Shown: positions 1 through 12,264 of the stretch, piece by piece
How positions within the stretch are numbered: the first letter of the stretch is position 1
Layout of the letters: each line of letters opens with the position of its first letter
DNA from: Diadema setosum
Taxonomy: Eukaryota > Echinodermata > Echinoidea > Diadematoida > Diadematidae
Assembly (NCBI RefSeq): GCF_964275005.1
Contig: NC_092705.1
Location: forward strand, 15,713,385-15,777,384
Reading direction: 5' to 3'
DNA: 64,000 nucleotides
The notes under the pieces: model-generated
Told to the model about the DNA's origin: nothing
What the model saw: only the letters and a program-made list of their open reading frames with translations
Databases searched by the model: none
Position numbers and translations under genes: made by a program

Positions 1-38
1 CCGAGATCATTGGAATTGGTCCTTATTGGTGCATCAAC

Positions 39-42
<4 letters not shown>

Positions 43-96
<54 letters not shown>
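43..96. repeat. (TA)n microsatellite
   Basis: Uninterrupted TA dinucleotides, about 27 units. Confidence 0.95.
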
Positions 97-100
<4 letters not shown>

Positions 101-239
101 AATTCATTATATTATATTTTAATGGGGATTATTGTATTAATACTGTGGATGATAACTACATCACTGCTGTTATTGTAACACAGAAATAGTATATGTATTG
201 ATCACCGGTAATATTTGATATTTTATGTGTGATATGGGT

Positions 240-392
240 TGCAATAATGTAAACTCTAATATTGTTGTTTTGTACCCCCATGTACGTGTCTAAACCTGCC
301 ATTCGTTTTGAATGAAACGGTGGACCTGGTTCTTTTGTATACTTGTTATTCTCACACTTTCTTGAACTTGAATAAAGTCATGATTAAACAAA

Positions 393-402
<10 letters not shown>
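240..402 (+). mobile_element. Probable 3' end of a polyadenylated retroelement
   Basis: AATAAA at 371-376 is followed about 14 bp later by a genomic poly(A) run and then (TA)n, as expected for a reverse-transcribed 3' end. No coding part was recognised. Confidence 0.4.
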
Positions 403-426
<24 letters not shown>

Positions 427-1171
427 TCACATGGCTGCCAACATCGACACATCGATCTCATGAAGGCTGCAAGGAGCGTGTGTTCAAGGAGGTACCCGTA
501 TACAATATGCATCTCAATAGGTGATGTTGTTTCCCACAAATCAGGGAGGTTTTCATCATGTTCATAATACATCGCATTTAGTCAGGACATGAAAGAAAAG
601 CTCCTTTGTAGCATGGAGCCTCCTGCATAATCGAGGAGTTTGTCAAATCAATAAGTTGTGATTCCCGTGTAAAATAATCTAATTCATTTTTCTAAAGGCC
701 CCATATCAAAGTTTAACGCACACAGTAATGACCTGCATGAACAGTAATGCGGCACACGCCGATAGTTATTAATCTGGCGTGCAGCGCATGCTCTAATCAT
801 TTGCACCTGTAGCCTTTGTCAAGCGGCCCTCTCGCTGTAATAATTGTGAGAGGGAGCGAGCAGAGAGTCGTCATGCGAGACAGAGTCACAGCCACCACCA
901 AGAGGCGCGAGAGGGTACGCCTCTCTTTATTCATAACTGTCTAAATAACGTGACAGCCTTTGACAAAGACTAATCTTCATAACGCGAGCTCAGAGTAGTC
1001 ATGAAACCCGATCCCATCAAACGTGTGTCTATTCATGAGTGTGTAGATTGTGTGTGAATATCATGCCGATAATAACGTGTTGCATCAGAAGGGTTCTGAA
1101 CTTTTCAAGTGACACATTTGGGCCCAACAACGAGTTATGACGAAGACGGTGATGACGATGACGATGACAAC

Positions 1172-1175
1172 GATC

Positions 1176-1232
<57 letters not shown>
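1172..1232. repeat. (CAT)n microsatellite
   Basis: About 20 CAT units. It creates a spurious poly-His reading frame on the plus strand. Confidence 0.93.
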
Positions 1233-1236
<4 letters not shown>

Positions 1237-1544
1237 TCATAATCACGATCATAATACTATAACAATAGTCACAATATCAATTAACAATTACATTATATAT
1301 CGCACCAATCTGCCAAAGGTAAAACCTGTGGCTCACATCTATATCAACATACCTGTGTATGATATTCATTGGCATAGATAGATAAAGATAGCTATAATGC
1401 ACAAATCAAAGATGTGATATAATTATAAACGGAGAAAAATAGAAACGAATGAGACGCTACAACAGTGCTTCAACTTGTATAATGGGTACAGCTGTAATAT
1501 GACCCGGGAAATGCACCTAGATTTTGAGGTTCTTGGGTCAGTAC

Positions 1545-1667
1545 CTGTACAGTTATGGTAGTTGGGTGCTATGTTATAGCCGTGTTGACAGCCACACACG
1601 TAGTTCCCTATGAGGTTCAGGCAGACCTGTTGACAACCGCCGTTATCCGTCCGGCATTCGTCCACAT
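1545..1667 (-). CDS. Tolloid-like exon 10: calcium-binding EGF domain
   Basis: Acceptor TCCAATAG|, donor TACAG|GTACTG, phase 1-1 as usual for EGF exons. All six cysteines are present (DEC, GGC, QVC, YVC, GC, NC). CLNLIGNYVCGC fits the Asx-hydroxylation consensus of cbEGF modules. Confidence 0.93.
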
Positions 1668-1792
1668 CTATTGGAGAAGGAAGAGAAAGAGGTCGGAAGA
1701 AAGATATAGTAGACAGACAGACAGATAGATAGATAGATAGATAGATTTAGAAAGATAGATAGACAGCGAGAGAAATAGATAGATAGACAGAC

Positions 1793-1823
<31 letters not shown>

Positions 1824-4800
1824 CAGATAGACAGACAGACAGACAGACAGATAGAGAGAGAGACAGATAGATAGATAGACAGATAGATAGACAGCGAGAG
1901 AAAGAAAGGAAGATGATTGAGCATACAATGACGAATATACATATTATCTTGTTGAAATACGTTATGGCGAATATAATCATATTATACGAATAAATGTAAA
2001 CGAACCTAAACCAGACAGAGAAGGAATGAGGTAGACTAAGTGTAAGACAGACAGAATCAGAGTACAGGTCAGATCTGTAATTTTGCTGAGGTGACCTTAA
2101 AAAATGTGAAATTTGATAACAGACATCTGTTGAACTCGCCTCGAGCCGCGTACTTCGCGTAGAATCTGGTTACGGCCCAACTTTCGGGGGACTCTTTCTC
2201 CCTCTTGGCCGAGTGGAGCTCGATCCTCAGCGCGGGTCCCTTGGAGGCCACTCCGACCCTCTTCTGGGACCGACACAGCTTGGTGATGAGTTTCGATTGA
2301 CTGTCGGCACCATCGTACAGAATGAGGTAGTCGCCATGGCAACCCGTATGCTTGATGAAGGGTATGAGCAGCTCGTTGATCCGCAGTGTGACTATGAAGC
2401 CGTACTTCACGGTGATTTGCCACACGCTGTCCGCATCGGGCGGGAAAGACAGTGGGTAATTCAGACTTTTAATCGTACCGCTGGTATCCGTTATGAATTT
2501 GTGGAAGGCTAAAGAGTGAACAAAAAAGAGAGGGTCAAAGTTCAGTGTTTGTGTTACTAGCAAAACACGCAGAACATTATCTGAACATATCGTTAACTTC
2601 ACTCTTGTAAAAGCATTTCCTGTTTTATCCATTATAACTTCCCAACAAGGAACATGAAATTGTGACGATCATAATTTACATTTTTCCAATTGTAGTGGAC
2701 ATGGATGTACATTTGGAAGATGTGTTCAATGACTTCATTTCTGGTGGCCTACCCCATCTGCTTTTCTGTAGGTCCCCCACACATTATTTTAATTCCAAAT
2801 GTGAACATGACATACTATACTTAACTTATAAAATAAGTTCATTCTGAATTCATCATGTTCACTGGATCTTCATTAATTACTGTTATACTATTGTGCGATC
2901 CACAGATGTATACATTGTCATGAATGTAGGCCTAATTTGTAGAAAACACAATACATTAAATGAAAGAAAAAGCCTTCTGGTCAAATCTAAACTATCACGG
3001 AACAAGAATACGAGCAATGATAATGAAAGTCTCATAAGGTAATATATTATAATGATGATAAGATAATTCATATAACTCGAAGCTTTCTGTTAATAGTGTA
3101 TGAGAAATATGTGGCACGAGGGCCATTCAACAGGGCAGAGTCAAGATCAAAGAATTTGCCCCACAATGTTGATTACCTCTGGACGTCTTCAAAACTGTCT
3201 TTCATAATCAAAATAGAAAAGACAATTAAAGCATCGACTTTATGTGAAGAACAACCTGGTCAGAAAAACTGACTACTGACTGAGTTGATGCTTTTGAGAT
3301 TTTACTGATCAATATAGTAAGACCCAACTATATTTGGCTCCTACGAGGCTAACTTCGGACGTTACTTACACACCGACTGATATCTCGCGGCGAAGCCAGA
3401 AGCACCGCGGTACCGCCTCCTGCCCGACTTAAACCGCACCCAAATTGCGCCCCCGTCGATGAAGATGGTGTCAGGCTTGGTGTTGCCGCAAAATCGACCC
3501 ATCAGAGGGGCGAGTTCGCCCAGGCCTTCGCGCAGCTCCACGTAGGAGTCATCGCACTTTCCATCGTCTGGTTCTGGAAACAGAATCAAACTGATGAATT
3601 ATGATCACTATAAGTCTTGAGTGGTTTACATCTGTCAAAATCTGAGAATGCTGTTGATGAAAACGACAACAACAACAAAAACAAAATAACAACAACAATA
3701 ACAACAGCAAAAATCCATCACCTTGAATAATCTATGATAGTACCGTTGCAACTCTTGTGACCTATTTTCCCCTATACAAATAGCAGTTCCTATTAGGACG
3801 ACGACGTACTACAGACCTTGTTCTACATCAATTATATGATAGTCGTTGCGATGATGAGCATCCATTGCGAGTTGCAACAATAGAAACCCCTTCATTTCAT
3901 TATCAAAAATAATTGAAAGAAACAAAGGTATTTACGCAGTGCTACTGTTTACTGCATTTGGACTCACTGATTTTGAGGACACCCTCTCAGAATTTTGTTG
4001 TTACACTTTTCACAAAATACTCAGTATGAAATAATAAATATTTAAATAAATAAATAAATGTTTAAAGTGAGAATCCAAGCAGAAGGCGAAGTTTGAGAGA
4101 AAAACAAACGTACAAAAACAAGCATGAAATCACTGCATTAAAAGTATGTTTATTGCAAGGTATATTCAGTTGGTCTTCTGTTAATTTCTTTTACAAATCA
4201 CGCACTAACTTAACGAACTCCAGTAGTAGCTTTATTGCAAAGTCTTTGTTTCCAGTTAGTCTTTTCTTAATAGTTTTGTCACATTACGTAATAACTTGGC
4301 GAAATCATCGGTCACCTGCAAGGTCGATGTCAAGAAATTCAAATTTCAAAGCAGATCCCTTGGGAACAGCAATGGACCAATCGCAGGTGAAGTTAGGAAT
4401 CACGTGCTGAGGGTAGCTAGGCGACGAGATGAACCCTTTGGGATCAAACAACGTGCCTCCGCAGACTGCAAAGGTAGAAAGGAGGGAAACGACAAAACTT
4501 GAGTGTTATCATAAAATACAAAATGCTATGAATTATAAAGGAACGTTAATGAAAAATGACAAAAACTGCTCAAATCTTTCATTTCACACTTTTTGGCTCT
4601 GCAACTACTATCTGAATGGGACACGGTTGAGGTAGTTCGTTCAGGGCTCTACCAAAAGTCCAAATTTGGATCGCCAAATTTTCTTAAAACTCAAGTGATG
4701 TGCTGTAGTCATATTTCTGCATTTATTCGATCCACATTTAGAGTTCATTCCCCTCCGTGCTTCTGTAATGAAATAAACCATATAGTATACTCTCTCGCAC

Positions 4801-7800
4801 AAAGAAGGCACTGTACAAAGGCACTGGACGCTGCAGTAGATCCTTTGAGTGTCGAAACCTGCTCACGGCTTACATCCTTTTATACAAGATGTGTGGGGTT
4901 TTTTTCAGCTTGTCCCTCTAGACACAGTTGTATAAACGGGTATCTGGCAGTAATGGTGTACTAGATAGTATTATGAAGGCAGGGCGCTCAGGTAGAACAC
5001 TGCTACTACTGAACGGGCTACCCCTTATCGTAACGCGACAGAAACTAGACTTGAGGAACAGGTGACAATAAATATGGACAAAAGCCATCGTGTATCGAGT
5101 GTGTTATTTATTACCTCCTGCGTCAGAACATTTATACAGCAGCTTCGTCTGCAGTATGTCGCCAGCACTCAACCCAAGCCGCTGCCCGATGGGGCCGCCT
5201 TTCGAGATGATGGTGTCTTTATTGTTCAGGGTGAAGTAGCGGGGACCGTAGTGCATCACAGAATCGTAATCATACGGCTGGTGCATGGAGTCTACCTACA
5301 ATATGGCAAACCCAAAAAGAAGAAAAAAGAAAAGAAAAAGGAAAACATGAGGGTCACAGTGCCTTTGGTGTAGACTTTCTCGCACGTGACTTTCACTGAC
5401 TTGGTGCTGAGGGTGCACGTTTTGAGAGAATAACTTACTGACAGTGTTTACTCACAAAGTTGGGTTTTTGATGCCAAATAAGCAGCAGGTCCCCCTAATT
5501 TATTTTGCCTGGTATAAAGTAGAATATTGAACATAATTATTATACTCACTGATTTTTTTTTTTTTTTTTTTTGCACGTATTGCTACCGTTTGGGTAACAC
5601 AACGAAATGTCGAAAATAATAAATGGAGGCCATCATTGTACACCATTTCATCTACATTCAAAGAATTTGATTTGGAAACATTCGGGGTTTTTTTTCCCGG
5701 AGAAATATGTCACGGCAGATAGCACTGTACATGAGATGTGATGCGAATCTCTGACATATAGAAAATAACATGAGTAGTGACACAGACGTCGTGATTTTTA
5801 AGGTACATTATTCATGTTTAATGGATTTCAACTCCCACTTTATATTCAATCCACTTTGATTTTTAATACTCCCATCAAATAATTACAAAGGTATCTCCGT
5901 TCGGACAAGAGATAGAGTTGTCCGGTTTACAACTACGTGGTGAGCATGTTTAAAGGTGATGGCTAGTAACTGATCAGTGGGAATCAGTGGGAATGCTGGG
6001 GATGATTGTTCCAATCCTTGTGGGATTCATTTAACAGTACATTATATATCTATTGTTGTGTGAAAATTATTTGCTTAAGAATGGTCTCATATTCAAGTAA
6101 TGTGCAGTTTAATGTTTCCAGGTTAGAATGCCTCTACAGTGACGGGGCATTAAACTGCACATTACTTGAATATGAGACCGTTCTGAAGCAAATAATTTTC
6201 ACACGACAATAGATATATAATGTACTTTTAAATGAATCCCACAAGAATTGGAACAATCATCCCCCAGCATTCACACTGATCAGTTACTAGCCATCCCCTT
6301 TAAGTGTTGGGAATTAAAGAGAAAAGCTGTATAGTAGAAATGAATCAACACTATAACATGTCTATTGTCCTGAGAAAAGGACCTAAATTTTAAAGTATAG
6401 AAAAGTTGGTCATTTCATTTGATTACAGGAGACCAATAATGCAGAATGCTCCCATTGGAGTAGGTGCTATGTCGTGTCGCTTGTAATACCATTTGTGAGA
6501 TTCTGAAAAGTCTGCCTGATTGTATTTATTTACAATCTTTGAACATTACCAGCAAAACGTTAAGACATGATATTATACACGCGTTGATTATTTTCTTCAT
6601 TTATTCATATCAATTGCGTTACCAGCAAAACGTTAAGACATAATAATATACACGCGATAATTATTTTCTTCATTTTATTCATATCTATTGCGTTATCAAT
6701 AAACGAATCTATCTATTCGCTCATTTTGTGCAATTATTTGTCCATCGATGGCGTTGGGACCAAATTAAGAGATAATGTATAACAGTAAGATATCGCGGTA
6801 ACGTTTTTCGTGAGATAGTCTGTTCTTTATGCATAGTCATGCATAGTATACACTGCGAAGAGACTCCTCTACTTATCTACCTACTGTCTTCTCACTCAGC
6901 TTATGGAAGTTGTGGCGCTCGATGCCGACGATGTTTTCCTCGACCACCGTGACGTGGTCGTCGCGGTCCGGCCGACTCTGCTCGTGCCAGAATCCGACCA
7001 CGTGGCCGATCTCGTGGATGATGGTGCCGAAGTTCAGGCAGCTGTGACCGAGCGAGACGTTCTGTGGGCCTCCTTGACGACCTACACTGGAGCAGCACCT
7101 GTGCATGGATAAAATACTCAGTACATGTATTATGATGCATAGGAAGACGCTACATTAAAAAATTCACTATATCCATGTTTGATTATGTTTGGGGATATCT
7201 TCCCCATAAAGAGGTCGACGGGTGGAATTAAGGAGGTGCATATGATATCTACTCTAAGCCCCCGTGAGAAGAAGCGAAAATCCTATACTCGGATGTGTAA
7301 GACATTCATAAGGGAGGGTTTTTTTGTTTGTTTGTTTGTTTTTTTTTTGTTATTGAGGTTTTGAAGGACCGACAATAATGAAATAGCTCCGAAACTCTCT
7401 ACGTTATTATTATGATAGATGGTTTTCAGGCGTGAGGGAATACGGCGTGGTTTTGACACGAAACTGACCTACCCGCGACCCTGCAGGAAGCGGACGTAGT
7501 CTGTGTGGTTGGTCCGTGGTACGAATTGGAGACAGGTGTGTTCCATCCAATGCCGCATACACTTCACGATCAGGTCCTGTGTGCTGTCTTTTAACAGAGA
7601 CCGGAAATGAAATCACAATGGTAATACAAGTGTGTAAAGTACAGCCATGATATTGCTTGCATTTTATGACATAATACATTCATCATCTCTGCTTTGAGTG
7701 CAATCAGTATTTAACCACAGATATAATGAGTACCCCTGAATCATATAAACCTCTTAAAATTCTCGGTTATGAACCTTGTATCTAGAAGGTCTGTTAGGTA

Positions 7801-10256
7801 GTGATGTTAAATGGAAAGTGCCCGAGAATGAGAATGAGAGCCTAAAGAGAGCATTCTATCTTTGACACAAACTACCAGAAAAATTAAGATGTTTCAGATG
7901 TTTTCAGTTGACAAGTAAAACTACGAGAAACAATACAACTCAGCAAGAATGAGTCTTTACTATGTCTGAAAAATCACCTGGCAATCATTGCATTTATGAC
8001 CTGCCCCCCCCCCCCCCCCCATGCTCGCATTGTCATTAGAAAGTGACAGCCTTATAAATTAAAAAAAAAAAATCTTAATAAGCCTCGAATGTTTTCATAT
8101 CTCCTAAAGCTTATAAGTGACATCGATAATACGAGATAACTTCTCACCTTCTCGACCTTTTTCAGGTTCGAGAAGGTCAAAAAGACAAGACCCAATACTT
8201 GTAGTCATATCTGGCCTTCTCGACCTTTAGGACCTGAAAATGCAAAAAAAAAAAATAAATAAATAATAAGATCTCGACATCTTAGGCCACAAAGAAAAAA
8301 AAATAAGCAAAAAGACGAGAATTTTTATTTCTCTTTCTGTTGGCGATTACAATATTCTGTACATTTTACTTTGCAAGCGCTGTCCAGCTTTTTGCTAAAG
8401 AGTTTCGGTTAATTGGAGTGGCATTTCACAAGCTTTTCACAGCCCAGTCAGAGAGTGTCTTCGCATGTAGCAAGCGCTGACTTCTATTTTACGATTATAT
8501 AGTTACTGAATATTAAAGAGGTCACATTTTTCCCCACGTTCGACGTCGTCAGCCTTACTCTCGAAGTCTTTGTCGATCTCGTAAGGGATCACGGCATCGG
8601 GCCACACGTTGTACACGTAATTCGTCACACTCCTTTTTCTTCGCCTTCGACTGCGATGTTCCCTTTCCATCATCAGCCACTGGACTCTCTTTGACCTGCA
8701 TCATTGGGGGTCGGGGGGGGGGGGAGGAGGAGGAGGAGGAAACCCACTTATGAAAACTTAATTGACCTTGGCATCGAACCAAGTATCGAAAATTTCGTCA
8801 AATTACACATTACAACTTGCCAGTGTCATCATAATCGTGGTTGGAAATGGTGGAGTGGAGTGTGCTTTTTTTTTTTATCCTGCAAACACGAGTTCTTGAG
8901 TTTGACTGCTTCCTAGTGCGCCCGTCCTTGATCAAGGTGTTTTTCTCAGGTGCATCCCTCGATCCAGAAGTAAAACCGGGAACACGAATGTTTGTCAATT
9001 TAGGGATAATGATTATAACACACTTATGACAAAACAGTCTGGAGAAGCAGCGTTTAACATTGACGAGAGTACATCAACCTGCGTATCTGAGACTACGTGG
9101 TACATAGTGCGCAAACCTTGTCAATGAGTTACATATTATAAAATAGATGATGACTGGCGGGGGAGGGAACATACAATCGAGTGTTCCACCCGAAGGGTTT
9201 GAAATGCTATTGAGGGAGGTTATAAGTCTAACGCGATAGCTCAAGCATAAGGAAACTTTCCAAATTAGCCTGTGAACTTCGCTGGACCCTGATCTACGAA
9301 TATCAATGTACTGAGTATTTAGCTAAGTTAACTAAATTGAAAACTAGTTTAATAGCAGTTGGCAGAGCCGTTTTGGTATCCCCCTTATTGCAGACCATCC
9401 ACGACAGCATGTGAAATATGAAGTATTTATTGCATTAAGTCTTTATGAAAATGAATTGATCGTAATCAAACAGTCACATGAGGAAAGTCTAGTTTACAAA
9501 ATCCTCGCGTGTGCAACCAATCTGTTATATTAAATGGGTTAGTCAAATACCGGTTAGTGATTGGCTAAACACAGTCACTTGATGGAGGAACATTGGTTAT
9601 GTTCGCCCATGGGAGAACATTTTTGTAATGTTCTCCCGTGGGAAAACATTTTCACGTAACAACTTAATGACAGAAGGACCCGCGCACACACAGTGAATTT
9701 TGGCTCTGCGCGAGCCCGCGATCGAGTTCGTTGGGCTGGTGGTTGACGTTGACGTATTTGACTAACCCATATACACTGTAATATAACAGATGATGACTTT
9801 TGTTGTCGGGAACATGTACCAAACGTTTCACCCTCAGGGTTTGAAATGCTATTTCGGGAGGCTATCGCGTTATACAGAAGAAGTATTGTAATTACTTTCA
9901 AAAATCAGTAAAAGATCTAAATTTGAACTTCGAAGAGCATTTCTGTTGCTGATGACCTGAAACCATAAAGAATCAAAGCAGAAAATTATTTTTCACAACT
10001 CTAGATTAGACATCACCTTTCAAGTTGTTATCATTTATATAGATATTGAAACCATATGAACTTTTAAAACACGTGGTATGTTCTAATCGCTAATATTAGT
10101 CTATATGAATTTAGAGAGTAAAAGACATAGAAAGAGAGAGGAAAAAGTGTGTGTACATGTGTGTATGTGTTTGTGTGGACCCCTCTGAAAAACCAGCCTT
10201 TGGCTTACGAGGGTTTTCCAACCCATGAGTGGAAAATAAAAATTGAATTGAATTGC

Positions 10257-10326
<70 letters not shown>

Positions 10327-11172
10327 GGCCTGTGTGTATGTATGTATGTATGTATGTATGTATGTATGCTTGCGTCTGCGTGTCTGTATTCTTGTTCGTG
10401 TCTGCGAAAGTGCGTATTTCTGCGGATGCAAGGAAAAACATCAGAATCGAACAAAATGGTGTGGAGAGTGAGAACAGTAAAGAACGACAGAAAAGGAAAG
10501 TGATGCAGGGATTCGATGTTATTGAAATTACAGAAAACGAAAGAAACAGCAAGATTGCGTAGTGACCTGTAAGCGGGTTGCTGGAGCTGGCCTGCCTGTT
10601 GAGTGTCGCGGCGGGAACGGCCGTGATCTGGGTCAGTACGAGACGACTGAGGGGATGACCACAGTCCAGCAGGGCTTTCGCCATCGTCCGGCAGCATTAT
10701 GTCCAGCTGATACACACCTGTCGAAACCAGAACGGCAGGAGATGAAAGTGGTCCTCACTCTGACAGTGAGAATCTGTAACATCAACCCCGCAGTTAGGAA
10801 AGCTAGGACATCACTTCAGAAGAATCACATGTGTGGCTATCGGCGAGTTTTATTGGAGCATCACGTTCAACTGATTCTGACCTAAACAAGGTGTCCTTGG
10901 TCAAACAATTGGTATCTTCATAGAAAATAAGCTCGGATGTATATTACAGCAAAAGATTCATCATCATTTGCGATCACTGTCACCTCAAAATGGTGCTTGA
11001 CCAGAAAATTGAGATTAAACAAACGTTTATGTAACTGCTGCTGTGTATGTTGTTGATGTTATTTTGACGAAAAGGAAAGCGGATGAAGGTTGACTGAGTA
11101 AGTTGCAAAATGTTGGTTAAAAACAATGTTCTTCATGGGGATACTCAGTACTGTAGGGGAATGATGATGGTA

Positions 11173-11216
<44 letters not shown>

Positions 11217-12190
11217 GATGATGATGATGATAATGATGATGATGATGTGATGATGATGTGATGATGATGTGATGATGTGATGATGATAATGATATGATGA
11301 TGATGATGATAATATGATGATGATGACGATGATGTGACGATGATGTGATGATGATGTGATGATGATGTGATGATGTGATGATGATGATGATGACGACATG
11401 ACGATAATGATGGCAATTATATTAATCCTGACAACAAGCAATCTGACAAGTATGCAGCAACGGGAGCAGCACCCAAAATAACTGTAGATTTACACTAATA
11501 AAAAAAAAAACACAATCGCTCCCCTCTCCTTTGCTCTTAACCAAGTTTTCGCGCCCTCGCTCTGGCGTTCACGCATGTTACCTACACAAAACGACAGCTG
11601 TGAAATCTAATTTCTGTGACCGAAGCACCGGGACTCAATTGGCGACATGCACTGAGATCATGAATGAACTAGGATGTATGAGTGAGCATTCAGCGTCGAT
11701 AAAAACGCGTGGCTCTATCACACCTATGGAAAGGACTGTGGAAATAACATCATCATAAGACTTGACAAAAAATAACAAATTTCATGATGTCCGTGCGTGT
11801 CTTAACTTCGAACATTCACGTGTAGCGAATACGACGTTTACGACATACGAAACAAAATGCAAATTTTCCGTCAACAAGTCCATTCGATGTGGAGCCAGCT
11901 TTACTTCTATATTTCGATAAAATAATTTTTACTGGATATCAGAACAGATGTTTCATTTTACGTCCATAAGAGTTGCTATAGCTGATAAACCCAGTACACT
12001 GCAATAAGTAGGTCATCCTGTATAATAGCGTGCAGCGTATATACCATTTGTAAAATAGCCTATTATACTTCGCATTATCACATCTTATCCCGTCTTATAT
12101 ACAGAACAAAATCGAGATTCTGCTCAGAGGAACTGTTTCATTTTAAAGGAATGTTCTTGTTATTTTGTGTCTGTTTGTGCGTATGTGTGT

Positions 12191-12264
<74 letters not shown>

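Noticed and set aside
384..572. Minus-strand 62-residue frame near the left edge
   Set aside because: It starts in non-repetitive sequence but ends in a TA repeat, shows no CUB or EGF pattern, and could not be attached to the tolloid-like gene.
1109..1381. Plus-strand frame with a poly-His run
   Set aside because: It is a translation of the (CAT)n microsatellite; no conserved sequence on either side.
2090..2110. Donor AAG|GTCACC for the CUB2 exon
   Set aside because: It ends in phase 0, which would put the six-cysteine EGF exon out of frame.
2213..2512. 99-residue plus-strand frame
   Set aside because: Antisense of the CUB2 exon, which has correct splice sites and domain sequence on the minus strand.
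8145..8225. Inverted GACCTTCTCGAACC-like blocks as a terminator or riboswitch
   Set aside because: Intronic, short and imperfect; bacterial-type signals are not expected here, and no repeat ends were found.
11117..11441. Ser/Ile/His-rich minus-strand frames
   Set aside because: All derive from the (GAT)n array read in different frames.
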